This document shows, piece by piece, positions 36,570 to 44,935 of a stretch of 64,000 bases of DNA (positions are counted from its first letter, which is position 1; each line of letters starts with the position of its first letter). Below the pieces are notes generated by a model. The model had not been told where the DNA came from and ran no database searches. It was given only the letters and a program-made list of their open reading frames with translations. Location of the stretch: the NCBI RefSeq assembly GCF_003544895.1, contig NZ_CP032125.1:1130001-1194000 (forward strand). The letters are read 5' to 3'. The position numbers were made by a program, and so were the translations under genes. This DNA is from Profundibacter amoris (lineage in GTDB: Bacteria; Pseudomonadota; Alphaproteobacteria; Rhodobacterales; Rhodobacteraceae).

Positions 36570-37394
36570 ATGCCCGAAATGAACACCCTGCTGCCAATGG
36601 TTGCCCTTCTGCTGGCGACAGGAGCCTTTGCCGGCGTTATGGCCGGATTGCTGGGGGTGGGCGGCGGTATCATCCTAGTGCCGGCCTATTTCTATATTTT
36701 TTCGTCGCTGGGCTATGGCAGCGACCAGTTGATGCAAATCTGTCTGGCCACATCGCTGGCCACGATCATCGTCACCTCGCTGCGCTCGGTTTCCAGCCAT
36801 AACAAAAAGGGCGCGGTGGACTGGGGCATCCTGCGGGGGTTTGCCCCCGGCATCGTGGTTGGCGCGGCACTGGGCGTGTTGATCGCTGCCTCGCTGCGCT
36901 CGGTCGTGCTGCAAGGTATCTTTGGTGTGCTGGGCATTACCATCGGCCTCTACCTTGCCTTTGGCCGCAACCACTGGCGGCTGGGGGATGGGATGCCAAC
37001 CGGCATACGGCGCGCCATCCTGTCACCGATCCTCGGCTTCATGTCGGTGCTGATGGGCATCGGTGGCGGCTCGTTCGGGGTGCCGTTGATGAGCCTCTAT
37101 AACACCCCGATCCACCGCGCTGTCGCCACGGCGGCCGGTCTGGGCGTGCTGATCGCCGTGCCCTCGGTGATCGGTTTCCTGATGCTGGATATTCCCGCAA
37201 ATGCCAAACCGCCCTATACCATCGGCGCGGTCAACCTGCCGGCCTTTGTGCTGACCATATCCATGACCCTGATCACCGCCCCTTATGGCGTGAAACTGGC
37301 GCATATGATGGATCCCAAACCGCTAAAACGTGTCTTTGCAGCCTTCCTGATCCTTGTCGCCCTGAACATGCTGCGCAAAGCGGCTGGGCTTTAG
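36570..37394 (+). CDS. TauE/SafE family transporter (probable sulfite or organosulfonate exporter)
   Basis: A 274-residue membrane protein with eight predicted helices and the duplicated TauE/SafE signature: AGVMAGLLGVGGGIILVPAYF in the first half and GFMSVLMGIGGGSFGVPLMSLYN in the second. Members are linked to export of sulfite/sulfoacetate or related anions. The neighbouring persulfide dioxygenase would make sulfite, which fits. The start at 36570 directly follows the dusA stop; 36579 is a possible alternative. Confidence 0.9.
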   Translation: MPEMNTLLPMVALLLATGAFAGVMAGLLGVGGGIILVPAYFYIFSSLGYGSDQLMQICLATSLATIIVTSLRSVSSHNKKGAVDWGILRGFAPGIVVGAALGVLIAASLRSVVLQGIFGVLGITIGLYLAFGRNHWRLGDGMPTGIRRAILSPILGFMSVLMGIGGGSFGVPLMSLYNTPIHRAVATAAGLGVLIAVPSVIGFLMLDIPANAKPPYTIGAVNLPAFVLTISMTLITAPYGVKLAHMMDPKPLKRVFAAFLILVALNMLRKAAGL

Positions 37395-37409
37395 GTCTGT
37401 GCTCGGGGT

Positions 37410-37503
37410 CCTGCTCCCTGTTTTCTTCGTGCCCAAAATACCTTCGCCGAAGGCATGAGCGCGCCCCGTAAGGGGCGCGCGGGGTGACGCGCTTTAGCGC
37501 GGT
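37410..37503 (-). repeat. Dispersed intergenic repeat, copy E (long form)
   Basis: On the minus strand: GCGCTAAAGCGCGTCACCCC, a GCGCGCCCCTTACGGGGCGCGC hairpin, then ATGCCTTCGGCGAAGGTATT and TTGGGCACGAAGAAAACAGG. It resembles the long copies B and H and sits between convergent genes. Confidence 0.6.
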
Positions 37504-37508
37504 ACAAC

Positions 37509-38186
37509 CTATTCCCCCAATCCTTCCAGATAATCCGACAGGGTCTTGCCCAAATCGTCACCAAATTGCGACGGTAACACAGAAACATCGCGCATACGGT
37601 CCACCCGAAACACCCGAAAATCCGCGCGCAACTCGCACCACGCAATCACCGTCCAGACCCGCCCCCAGTATTCCAGTTGCAACGGGCGCACCACCCGTTC
37701 GGTCATCTCGCCTGTTTCGTTGTGATACCCCAACCGTACCTTGTGGTGCATCCGGATCGCGGCTCGCAGGGTGGGCATATATTTGAACCCCTTGGCGGCA
37801 TCCTCCAGCGGGTTGGCGGCAAATCCCCACCCCAATGCCGGCGCATCCCTGTCTTCGGGTAGCACAATATCCACCTTTGCTATCAATGATTTGGCGGCTT
37901 CGGCCAGTTCCGCGTCGCTTGATTTCGCGACCACATCCATGCCCAGATGAAACGCTTCCAGTTCGGTCATGGTCAGGTTCAGCGGCGGCAGGGTGATCGG
38001 CGCGGTCATGCTGTAGCCCAGCCCGCGTTCCCCCTCGACCGGCACGCCGGATGCGATCAGCTTGTCCATATCGCGGTAGATCGTGCGCACCGACACTTCC
38101 AGCCGCTCGGCCATGTCCTGGGCACGATGCAGCCGCCCGTCACGCAGGATCTGGATCATTTCAAAAAGGCGGTCTTTGCGGCTCAT
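37509..38186 (-). CDS. HTH/WYL-domain transcriptional regulator (YafY-like)
   Basis: A 225-residue regulator. An N-terminal HTH_11 winged helix (RLFEMIQILRDGRLHRAQDMAERLEVSVRTIYRDMDKLIASG) is followed by a WYL ligand-binding domain (about residues 130-215, with VRPLQLEYWGRVWTVIAWCELR and FRVFRVDRM). WYL proteins sense nucleic-acid or small effectors. The start at 38186 is chosen because the upstream extension to 38231 lacks a ribosome site. A clear inverted repeat lies about 85 bases upstream. Confidence 0.9.
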   Translation of the reverse strand: MSRKDRLFEMIQILRDGRLHRAQDMAERLEVSVRTIYRDMDKLIASGVPVEGERGLGYSMTAPITLPPLNLTMTELEAFHLGMDVVAKSSDAELAEAAKSLIAKVDIVLPEDRDAPALGWGFAANPLEDAAKGFKYMPTLRAAIRMHHKVRLGYHNETGEMTERVVRPLQLEYWGRVWTVIAWCELRADFRVFRVDRMRDVSVLPSQFGDDLGKTLSDYLEGLGE

Positions 38187-38269
38187 GGGGGCAAACTCGG
38201 TGACGCAGGCGCCAAGGTCAAGCACCCGCAACCGGATTTGCGTATGATTCGGTAAATTCCATCCCGCAC

Positions 38270-38295
38270 AACTGACATAAACCTGTCAGTTGACA
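38270..38295. promoter_or_regulatory. AACTGACA-N6-TGTCAGTT operator overlapping a TTGACA box
   Basis: A perfect 8-bp inverted repeat with a 6-base spacer (38270-38291). Its right arm overlaps a consensus TTGACA (38290-38295) on the plus strand; a GGTAAAAA stretch about 18-20 bases later could be the matching -10 for tatABC. The repeat lies between the divergent WYL regulator and tatA, so it is the natural candidate for the WYL operator. Confidence 0.55.
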
Positions 38296-38432
38296 ATATG
38301 GCGGCACAAAACCGGTAAAAAAGCCGCGATTTTCAGCGAATTTGGCCTTTGATCTTCTGATCCAAGGCAATAAACACAGGGGGTGAAATTCCAGTCCGGC
38401 CCCCGCCGGACATCCTGACATAGGAGAAGACT

Positions 38433-38657
38433 ATGCTGAATAATATTGGCCTGCCGGGCCTTCTGTTGATCGCTGTTGTGGTGCTGGTTCTGTTCGGGCG
38501 CGGCAAAATCGCGTCCTTGATGGGCGAAGTGGGCAAAGGCATCTCGTCGTTCAAGAAAGGCGTAAGCGAAGGCAAGAAAGAGCTGGAAGATACAGCCGTT
38601 GCTGCCAAGGACGTCACGCCGGAAGACGAAAAAGAGAAAGACAAAGACGAGGCGTAA
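38433..38657 (+). CDS. tatA: Twin-arginine translocase subunit TatA
   Basis: A 74-residue pore-forming subunit of the Tat pathway. One N-terminal membrane helix ([15 protein letters not shown]), the hinge FGRGKI, an amphipathic helix ([18 protein letters not shown]) and a highly charged tail ending [15 protein letters not shown] lies 6 bases upstream. First gene of tatABC-DUF815. Several proteins in this window carry RR-type export signals (IorB, rhodanese). Confidence 0.95.
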   Translation: MLNNIGLPGLLLIAVVVLVLFGRGKIASLMGEVGKGISSFKKGVSEGKKELEDTAVAAKDVTPEDEKEKDKDEA

Positions 38658-38697
38658 TCGCCCCTTTCCTGTTTTATGTTGAGAAGGCGGATCGCAT

Positions 38698-39282
38698 ATG
38701 TTTGACATCGGCTGGACCGAATTATTGGTCATTGGCATCGTCGCGTTGATCGTGGTGGGACCAAAAGATTTGCCCGGAATGTTCCGCACCCTTGGCCGGT
38801 TCACCGGCAAGGCCAAGGCGATGGCGCGCGATTTCCAGTCAGCTATGAACGAGGCCGCGGATTCGGCAGGCGTCAAGGATGTGGCGGATGATCTGAAAAA
38901 CGTAACCTCGAAAAAGGCGCTGGGGCTGGACGCGCTGGACGAAGTGGCGACCAAGTTTGAAAACTGGGATCCGATGACGCCCGAGGCACAAGCCAAAGCG
39001 GCCGAAACCAAAGCGGCCGAAAAGGCGAAAAAGGCGGCCCTTGTCAAAGAGCGCACCGAAGCCGCCAAGAAAATGCACGCTGCAACCGCAAAGGCAAAAG
39101 ACGGGAAAACAGCGGCCAAACCCGCCGCCAAGCCGAAAGCAAAAGCACCAGCCAAGCCAAAGGCCAAAGCCGCTGCCAAACCCAAGGCCCCGGCCAAGCC
39201 GAAAACGGCCAAGCCTAAAGCACCAGCCAAACCCAAAGCAAAAGCCGCCAAACCCAAAGCAAAATCAGGTGACAAAGCATGA
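38698..39282 (+). CDS. tatB: Twin-arginine translocase subunit TatB with Lys/Ala/Pro tail
   Basis: Receptor subunit of the Tat system (194 aa). The N-terminus MFDIGWTELLVIGIVALIVVGPKDLPGMFRTLGRF is characteristic, with the conserved GPKDLP. After the amphipathic helices comes a long low-complexity tail (about residues 135-194) made of KPKAKAPAKPKA-type units, far more basic than in E. coli TatB. The stop overlaps tatC (ATGA at 39279). Confidence 0.95.
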   Translation: MFDIGWTELLVIGIVALIVVGPKDLPGMFRTLGRFTGKAKAMARDFQSAMNEAADSAGVKDVADDLKNVTSKKALGLDALDEVATKFENWDPMTPEAQAKAAETKAAEKAKKAALVKERTEAAKKMHAATAKAKDGKTAAKPAAKPKAKAPAKPKAKAAAKPKAPAKPKTAKPKAPAKPKAKAAKPKAKSGDKA

Positions 39283-40229
39283 CCGACGAGGTTGAAGACT
39301 CCACAGCCCCGCTGATCGAGCATCTGGCCGAGCTGCGCAATCGTATCATCTATTCAGTGATTGCCTTCATTGTGGGCATGGTGATCTGTTTTTCCTTCGG
39401 CAGCTGGATCCTTGATTTCCTGCTGACGCCGATTGAAAAGACCATGCGTGAATTGGGGGATCCCAATCCTGTGATGCAGTTCACCGCGCCGCAGGAATAT
39501 TTCTTTACCCTGATCCGCATTTCCATGGTGTTCGGGCTGGGCCTGTCCTTTCCCGTGATTGCCTACCAGATGTGGCGTTTCGTGGCGCCGGGGCTGTACA
39601 AAAACGAAAAAAGTGCGTTTCTGCCGTTTATCATCGCCTCCCCCGCGCTGTTCATTCTGGGCGCGGCGTTCTCGCATTATATCGTTATCCCGATGGCGAT
39701 GACGTTCTTTCTGGGCTTTGCCGATGCGTCGTCCATCTTTACGGCGTTCCAGCCTCAGGATGGTACGGTTGCCACGGATAACGGTGTGCAGATCGTGTTT
39801 CAGGGGAAAGTTAACGAAACCCTTGATATCACGCTGAAAATGATGGTGGCTTTCGGGCTGTGTTTCCAGTTGCCAGTGTTGTTGACCCTGATGGGCAAGG
39901 CCGGTCTGGTCAGCGCCAAGGGCCTGCGCGGTGTACGCAAATACGCGATTGTCGGTATTCTGGTGCTGGCCGCGATTGTTACCCCACCGGATGTGATCAC
40001 CCAACTGGTCCTGTTTGTTGTGGTGTTCGGCCTTTATGAGGTTTCGATCCATCTGGTTGCCTATGTTGAACGCAAACGCGAGGCCAAACTGCGGGCCGAA
40101 GGGTTGTGGTTTGACGACGACGAAGATGAAGACGACGGCGCGGAAACCGAAGAAAACGACCCGCTGATGGACGAGTTCGACGAGGACGAAGCCGAGGAAG
40201 AGGGCTATTTCAAAGAAGACGGTAAATGA
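39279..40229 (+). CDS. tatC: Twin-arginine translocase subunit TatC with acidic tail
   Basis: Six-helix Tat receptor (316 aa). The conserved cytosolic start is PLIEHLAELRNRIIYSV; the first periplasmic loop contains PLEKTM-like PIEKTMRELGDPNPVMQFTAPQEYFFTLIRIS; the FVAPGLYKNEK loop is also present. The last 45 residues are very acidic (DDDEDEDDGAETEEND ... DEFDEDEAEEEGYF), a complement to the basic tail of TatB. Its stop overlaps the DUF815 gene start (ATGA at 40226). Confidence 0.96.
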   Translation: MTDEVEDSTAPLIEHLAELRNRIIYSVIAFIVGMVICFSFGSWILDFLLTPIEKTMRELGDPNPVMQFTAPQEYFFTLIRISMVFGLGLSFPVIAYQMWRFVAPGLYKNEKSAFLPFIIASPALFILGAAFSHYIVIPMAMTFFLGFADASSIFTAFQPQDGTVATDNGVQIVFQGKVNETLDITLKMMVAFGLCFQLPVLLTLMGKAGLVSAKGLRGVRKYAIVGILVLAAIVTPPDVITQLVLFVVVFGLYEVSIHLVAYVERKREAKLRAEGLWFDDDEDEDDGAETEENDPLMDEFDEDEAEEEGYFKEDGK

Positions 40230-41065
40230 GCGGCAAGGCGCTGAAACGGATTGCGGCGGCATTGGAGCGAATCAGCCCCAAGCCCGCCAAAGCCCCCGAT
40301 TTCAGCGCCGCTGACGCCTTTGTCTGGCAGGTTGATCCCGACCATCTGGAACCTGTCGCCAAGGTGAACCGCATTGCGCTGGACCTGCTGGTCGGGGTGG
40401 ATCGCGCCCGCGACACGCTGCTGGTGAACACCCTGCAATTTGCCCGTGGCCTGCCCGCCAACAACGCCCTGTTGTGGGGCGCGCGCGGGATGGGGAAATC
40501 GTCACTGGTCAAGGCCATTCATGCGGCGGTTCTGGAACAGGGGCTGGCGCTGAAGATCGTCGAGGTCCAGCGCGAGGATTTACCCAGTATTGGCCGCCTG
40601 CTGGCGCTGCTGCGGGACGCGGACGACCGGTTCCTGCTGTTTTGCGATGATCTGTCGTTTTCCCATGATGACGAACATTACAAATCGCTAAAGGCGGTGC
40701 TGGATGGCGGGGTGATCGGGCGACCGGAAAATGTGGTGTTCTATGCCACCTCGAACCGGCGCCATCTGATGCCGCGCGATATGATCGAAAACGAACGGGG
40801 CTCGGCCATCAACCCGTCCGAGGCGGTCGAGGAAAAGGTGTCCCTGTCTGACCGTTTTGGTCTGTGGCTGGGGTTTCATGCCTGCTCGCAAGACGAATAT
40901 CTGGAAATGATCCAAGGCTATTGCGCGGCCTATGGCGTGGCAATAGATGCCGAAACTCTGCGTGCTGAGGCGATCGAATGGGCCGCAACACGCGGCAGCC
41001 GGTCGGGTCGCGTGGCGTGGCAGTATTTCACCGATCTGGCCGGACGAACGGGCGTTTCCCTGTAA
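40226..41065 (+). CDS. DUF815-family P-loop ATPase
   Basis: A 279-residue AAA-type ATPase of the DUF815 family. Walker A is GARGMGKSSLVKA (about residue 90), Walker B is FLLFCDDLSFS (about 135), and a sensor-like VVFYATSNRRHLMP follows, then the family motif GSAINPSEAVEEKVSLSDRFGLWLGF. The function is not established. Its start is fused by ATGA to tatC, so it is produced with the Tat translocase in this genome. Confidence 0.9.
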   Translation: MSGKALKRIAAALERISPKPAKAPDFSAADAFVWQVDPDHLEPVAKVNRIALDLLVGVDRARDTLLVNTLQFARGLPANNALLWGARGMGKSSLVKAIHAAVLEQGLALKIVEVQREDLPSIGRLLALLRDADDRFLLFCDDLSFSHDDEHYKSLKAVLDGGVIGRPENVVFYATSNRRHLMPRDMIENERGSAINPSEAVEEKVSLSDRFGLWLGFHACSQDEYLEMIQGYCAAYGVAIDAETLRAEAIEWAATRGSRSGRVAWQYFTDLAGRTGVSL

Positions 41066-41084
41066 GTGAAACGCCCGCCTTTTG

Positions 41085-42248
41085 TTATTGCAGATAGGGC
41101 ATCGGATCGACGCTGTCGAAATCCTTGCGCACTTCGAAATGCACAAACGCCGGATTGGCGGCGCGCACCTTGGCGATGGCTTGACCCCGACGCACACGGT
41201 CGCCTTTTTTCACTGTGATCTTGTCGATATTGGCATAGATCGTCAGCAGGTTGCCTTTGTGCCGGATCACAAGGATCGGCACCTGATCGGTATCGCGTGT
41301 AATCGCGGCCACGGTGCCGTCATCGGCGGCAATCACTGGTGTGCCGGCCTTGGCGGCGATGTCGATGCCGTCGCTTTTGGTCGAATAGGCACGAATGATG
41401 TTGCCCTGAACCGGAAACAACAGCCGTGCACTGCTGGCCGCTGCGGGTTTGCCGCCCCCCAGATTGGGCGAGGCAGGCGTGGCCGGTTTGGCCGCTGCCG
41501 GTTTTTCGGCGGGCAGGGGTTTGGTCGAACTTGGCGGCACCGGAACGGGTGTGCCTGTGCCCGGCGGGGTTACGTCATCGTTGGGGGGCGGGCTATTCCT
41601 GGCGACAGGGATCAACAAATATTGCCCTTCGCGCACCGTCAGATTGTTGCCAAGACCATTCCATTCCGCCAGCGAGCGCACCGAAACGTTGTAAAGCCGC
41701 GAGATCGAGTAAGCGGTTTCGCCGCGCTCGACCTTGTGACGGATCGGCTCGACACCAGATGGGATGTTAGCGTTTGCATTGGCCGGTTTGCTACCCGCCC
41801 GTTCAATCGCGCCACCGGCAAGGGTGGTGATGTCAACGGGTTCGGGTTGCAGTGGGCCGGAGGTGACAGCGCCCGTTGCCGGTGAAGGTTCGGTCACGCG
41901 GCGGGGCAGGGCGATGATTTCGTCCGGACGCAGTTGGGTATCGGGTGCCATGCCGTTGTAGCGGGCCAGCTCGGCCGGATCCAGACCAAGGCGGTTGGCA
42001 ACACTGGTCAGGGTATCGCCACGACGCGCTACGGCGACCTGATAATTGGGATAGGAAATCACCCCGCGATCATCCGCTGGCGGGCGGGGCGCTGTGGCTT
42101 GCCTTGTGGCGTTGGAGGTATTGGGCGCATTGCCAAAATTGTTGCGCAGATCAAAGTCTAAATTGCTACAGCCCGACAGGGTGCTGAACATCGTCAGGGC
42201 CACACCTGAAAACAGGGCCCGCATCATAGGGGTTTGGCGTTTTGCCAT
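41085..42248 (-). CDS. LysM/LytM lipoprotein with degenerate M23 domain (NlpD/DipM-like)
   Basis: A 387-residue cell-envelope lipoprotein. Lipobox LSGC (Cys about residue 27), two LysM domains (about 50-110, YQVAVARRGDTLTSVANRLGL, and about 165-210, HKVERGETAYSISRLYNV), a Pro/Ala linker, and a C-terminal LytM/M23 domain. The metal ligands of M23 peptidases are missing: the first His is replaced in SDGIDIAAKAG, and the HxH is reduced to FVHFEV. This points to an amidase activator like NlpD/EnvC rather than a peptidase. Start at 42248 with GAGGAA upstream; third gene of surE-pcm-this. Confidence 0.9.
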   Translation of the reverse strand: MAKRQTPMMRALFSGVALTMFSTLSGCSNLDFDLRNNFGNAPNTSNATRQATAPRPPADDRGVISYPNYQVAVARRGDTLTSVANRLGLDPAELARYNGMAPDTQLRPDEIIALPRRVTEPSPATGAVTSGPLQPEPVDITTLAGGAIERAGSKPANANANIPSGVEPIRHKVERGETAYSISRLYNVSVRSLAEWNGLGNNLTVREGQYLLIPVARNSPPPNDDVTPPGTGTPVPVPPSSTKPLPAEKPAAAKPATPASPNLGGGKPAAASSARLLFPVQGNIIRAYSTKSDGIDIAAKAGTPVIAADDGTVAAITRDTDQVPILVIRHKGNLLTIYANIDKITVKKGDRVRRGQAIAKVRAANPAFVHFEVRKDFDSVDPMPYLQ

Positions 42249-42302
42249 TTGCTCGTTCCTCAAATACCGCGGCCCGTTTGTCGGACCTGTTATTGCTCTG
42301 TT

Positions 42303-42941
42303 TTATTCCTTGCCCAGACCTTCCAGCAGGGGCACGAAACGCACGGGTCTTAGTTCTTCATAGTCATAGCCTGTTTCATGGCGCACCACTTTTATCAGGC
42401 TTTGCACCGCCTGTTCCTGACCCACGGGTAGCACCATGATACCGCCAATTTTCATTTGCGCCAAGAGGGGACCGGGGGGATCCTCGGCGGCTGCGGTAAC
42501 GATGATACGGTCAAACGGGGCCTGTTCGGGCAAACCATGGCTGCCGTCGGTGGTGATGGCGGTGATATTGGTCAGGTCCAGCTTGCGAAAAATCGCCTCG
42601 GCATCGCGCACCAGACGGCTGTAACGGTCCACGGTGTAGACACGGCGGGCCAGTTGGCTAAGGATCGCGGCCTGATAGCCCGAACCGGTGCCAACCTCCA
42701 GAACCTTGTCACGCGGTTGCACCTTCAGGGCTTGTGTCATGATACCGACAACCGAGGGCTGGCTAATGGTCTGGCCACAGGTAATCGGCAGGGGCATGTC
42801 TTCGTAGGTGCGGGCCTCGAACAGGCCTTTAATGAACGCGCCACGGTCGATTTTCTCCATCGCCGACAGCACGCGCCCATCGGTTACCCCCTTGGAACGC
42901 AAGGCAAAAAGGAATTGCATTTTGCGTTCGGCATCTTTCAT
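42303..42941 (-). CDS. pcm: Protein-L-isoaspartate O-methyltransferase
   Basis: SAM-dependent repair enzyme (212 aa) that methylates isoaspartyl residues in damaged proteins. Motif [19 protein letters not shown], pre-motif [16 protein letters not shown], and post-motif [32 protein letters not shown] are all present. Overlaps surE by ATGA (42938-42941); the three genes surE-pcm-LysM are a classical stress/stationary-phase operon. Confidence 0.96.
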   Translation of the reverse strand: MKDAERKMQFLFALRSKGVTDGRVLSAMEKIDRGAFIKGLFEARTYEDMPLPITCGQTISQPSVVGIMTQALKVQPRDKVLEVGTGSGYQAAILSQLARRVYTVDRYSRLVRDAEAIFRKLDLTNITAITTDGSHGLPEQAPFDRIIVTAAAEDPPGPLLAQMKIGGIMVLPVGQEQAVQSLIKVVRHETGYDYEELRPVRFVPLLEGLGKE

Positions 42942-43726
42942 TTTGGCAGGGCACCTTGCAGTGCTTGAACATCGTCATGGGCGGTCAGATCGGCCCGCAT
43001 CGGGGTGATCGAGATATAGCCATCCAGACAGGCGGCGACATCGCTTCCGGGTTCTGTGGGTGTGTGTTGACTGCCGCCGCGCACCCAAAGGAATTTGCGC
43101 CCCGAGGGGGCGAAATGTGGCTCGACACTGAAATTCACATCACGCCGGTAGCCCTGAACGGTGGCTTTCATACCCTTGACGTCGGCGGCGGCGACAGGGG
43201 GGAAGTTGACGCTGTGGAACAGGCGGTAGTCGCCGTTTTGCGGCGGGGTATTGTCCAGAATGGCGCGCACGGTTGCGGTGCCATGAACCGCGGCGGCATT
43301 GAACGGATCGTCCAGTTCGGCGGTTTGTGGCCCAAGGTATTGCGACAGGGCAATTGCGGGCAGCCCCTGAAGCGCGGCTTCCAGCGCGCCGCCGATGGTG
43401 CCGGAATAGAGCGTGTTTTCGGCAGCGTTGTTGCCACGGTTCACACCCGACAACACCAGATCGGGCGGGTTGTCCTTCATCACGTCATGCAGGCCGGCAA
43501 GGATGCAGTCGGCCGGTGATCCTTCGGCGGCAAAGCGGCGTTCGGCCAGTTGCGCGATCATCATCGGGCGGGTGTAGGAAATGCAGTGCGATACGCCCGA
43601 TTGCTCGAATGCGGGGGCGACGGTCCAGACTTCGCCATCCGGTCCGGCGATTTCGCTGGCAATGGCCATCATGGTCAGCAGGCCGGGGGCGTTGATGCCG
43701 TCGTCATTGGTGATCAGAATACGCAT
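42938..43726 (-). CDS. surE: 5'/3'-nucleotidase SurE
   Basis: Metal-dependent nucleoside monophosphate phosphatase (262 aa). The N-terminal [16 protein letters not shown] contains the Asp-Asp metal ligands; the [25 protein letters not shown] signature follows near residues 85-110. The start at 43726 (MRILI) replaces an 11-codon longer frame without family similarity. First gene of its operon. Confidence 0.96.
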   Translation of the reverse strand: MRILITNDDGINAPGLLTMMAIASEIAGPDGEVWTVAPAFEQSGVSHCISYTRPMMIAQLAERRFAAEGSPADCILAGLHDVMKDNPPDLVLSGVNRGNNAAENTLYSGTIGGALEAALQGLPAIALSQYLGPQTAELDDPFNAAAVHGTATVRAILDNTPPQNGDYRLFHSVNFPPVAAADVKGMKATVQGYRRDVNFSVEPHFAPSGRKFLWVRGGSQHTPTEPGSDVAACLDGYISITPMRADLTAHDDVQALQGALPK

Positions 43727-43827
43727 GGTTGGTTTGCCTTTGTTACCCTGTAGATTCAATAGGGCAAGGCGCAGGCGCGGTAAAGCGGCTGCTGTGTTTG
43801 CCCCCGTGCTGTGGCAGAAAAGAATCT

Positions 43828-43865
43828 ATGCCTGCTGCGCGGATATTTGGGAAAAGAAGAAGCCT
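43828..43865 (+). repeat. Dispersed intergenic repeat, copy F
   Basis: Reads TATGCCTGCTGCGCGGATAT then TTGGGAAAAGAAGAAGCC, short form of the family, between surE and the SDR gene. Confidence 0.55.
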
Positions 43866-44514
43866 AAAGCTCGGCCAGTAGCCGCGCGGCTTCGTCATGG
43901 GGATCGGCCAGAGGCGAGCGATCCTCGCCGGGGTAGAAGCGGGCGCGCAGGGCGGTGGGCATCGGGTTTGGCGTGGCGATATGCACGCGGGGTCCGTTTT
44001 TGGCGGTTTCGGCCTGCCAACTGCGGGCCAGCGCGATTTGCGCGGCTTTGGTCGAGCCGTAAGCGCCAAAGAATTTCGCACCGCTGGTTGATGGATCGTC
44101 AAAGAAAAGTGCCGTGCCGTCACGGCCTAGCAGGGGCGCGACATAGGTAATCATGATGCCGGTGGCACGCACATTCAGCGCGATGGCCTTGTCCCAGTCC
44201 TTTGCGTCGATATGGTCGGCAGGCGACAGTTGGGTGTCGTGGATTGCAGTATGGATCCACAGTTTCACCCCGCCCCAACGGTCATGGATCGAGCGGCATA
44301 GGTGCTGCATGGCGGCGTCCTGTGTGATGTCCATCGGCGCCAGTGTAGCGGCCCCGCCTTTGGCCTTGATTCGGTCGTCCAGATCCTCCAGCCCGCCAAC
44401 GGTGCGGGCCACGGCGACGATGTGGTAATCGGGGGCCAGGGCCTCGGCCAGGGCAAAGCCAAGGCCGCGCGAGGCGCCGGTGATCAGGGCGACGGATTCA
44501 TCAGGATTTGTCAT
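43864..44514 (-). CDS. Short-chain dehydrogenase/reductase
   Basis: A 216-residue SDR-family oxidoreductase. The NAD(P)-binding Gly motif is ITGASRGLGFALAEAL (residues about 11-26), and the active site has YGSTK near residue 152 with a preceding Ser/Thr-containing DDPSTSGAKFFGA. The NNAG motif is replaced by HTAIHDTQ, which is unusual. Substrate unknown. Last gene of the radA-cvpA-purF-DUF1801-SDR run. Confidence 0.88.
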   Translation of the reverse strand: MTNPDESVALITGASRGLGFALAEALAPDYHIVAVARTVGGLEDLDDRIKAKGGAATLAPMDITQDAAMQHLCRSIHDRWGGVKLWIHTAIHDTQLSPADHIDAKDWDKAIALNVRATGIMITYVAPLLGRDGTALFFDDPSTSGAKFFGAYGSTKAAQIALARSWQAETAKNGPRVHIATPNPMPTALRARFYPGEDRSPLADPHDEAARLLAEL

Positions 44515-44524
44515 GTGTAGGTCT

Positions 44525-44935
44525 TTACCGTTTGTTGCGATGGTATGTTAGCGCCATTTCGATGCAATGCGCCAGAGCGTCATTTGGTAGCGGCTGATCA
44601 AGGCGGAAAAGCACCGCGCGGGTGCCCTGATAGGTGAAACTATCGGGGTAGATTTCGCGCATGGTGTTGACCAGCGTGGTTTTACAGTTGAAGAACAGCG
44701 CGCCATGATCCGGTTTGGCCGGTTTCCAGGCCATGCGGATGGTCGAGCCTGATTTGGTTTCCTCGGTCAGATAGGCCGGTTCGCCCCATTTCAGGGTTTC
44801 GGTCAGCGGGCCAACGGCGGGGTTTTGGGCCGCAGTTTGGAAGATCAGGCTGCGGACGTTCAGCAGGGTATAGCGGGCCAGTTCGGGGAAAGCATCAAAG
44901 GCGGCTTTGACGCAGGCGGGCAGGGGCAGGATCAT
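44525..44935 (-). CDS. DUF1801 domain protein
   Basis: A 136-residue protein of the DUF1801 family, uncharacterised small cytosolic proteins. Typical features are ETLKWGEPAYLTEETKSGSTIRMAWK and the following HGALFFNCKTTLVNTMREIYPDSF. Its start overlaps the purF stop (ATGA at 44932), implying coupled translation. Confidence 0.82.
   Translation of the reverse strand: MILPLPACVKAAFDAFPELARYTLLNVRSLIFQTAAQNPAVGPLTETLKWGEPAYLTEETKSGSTIRMAWKPAKPDHGALFFNCKTTLVNTMREIYPDSFTYQGTRAVLFRLDQPLPNDALAHCIEMALTYHRNKR

Noticed and set aside
38881-39270. Low-complexity KPKA region as a possible sequencing or assembly repeat
   Set aside because: It is in frame within TatB, codons vary between units, and the ATGA overlap with tatC is preserved, so it is a genuine tail.
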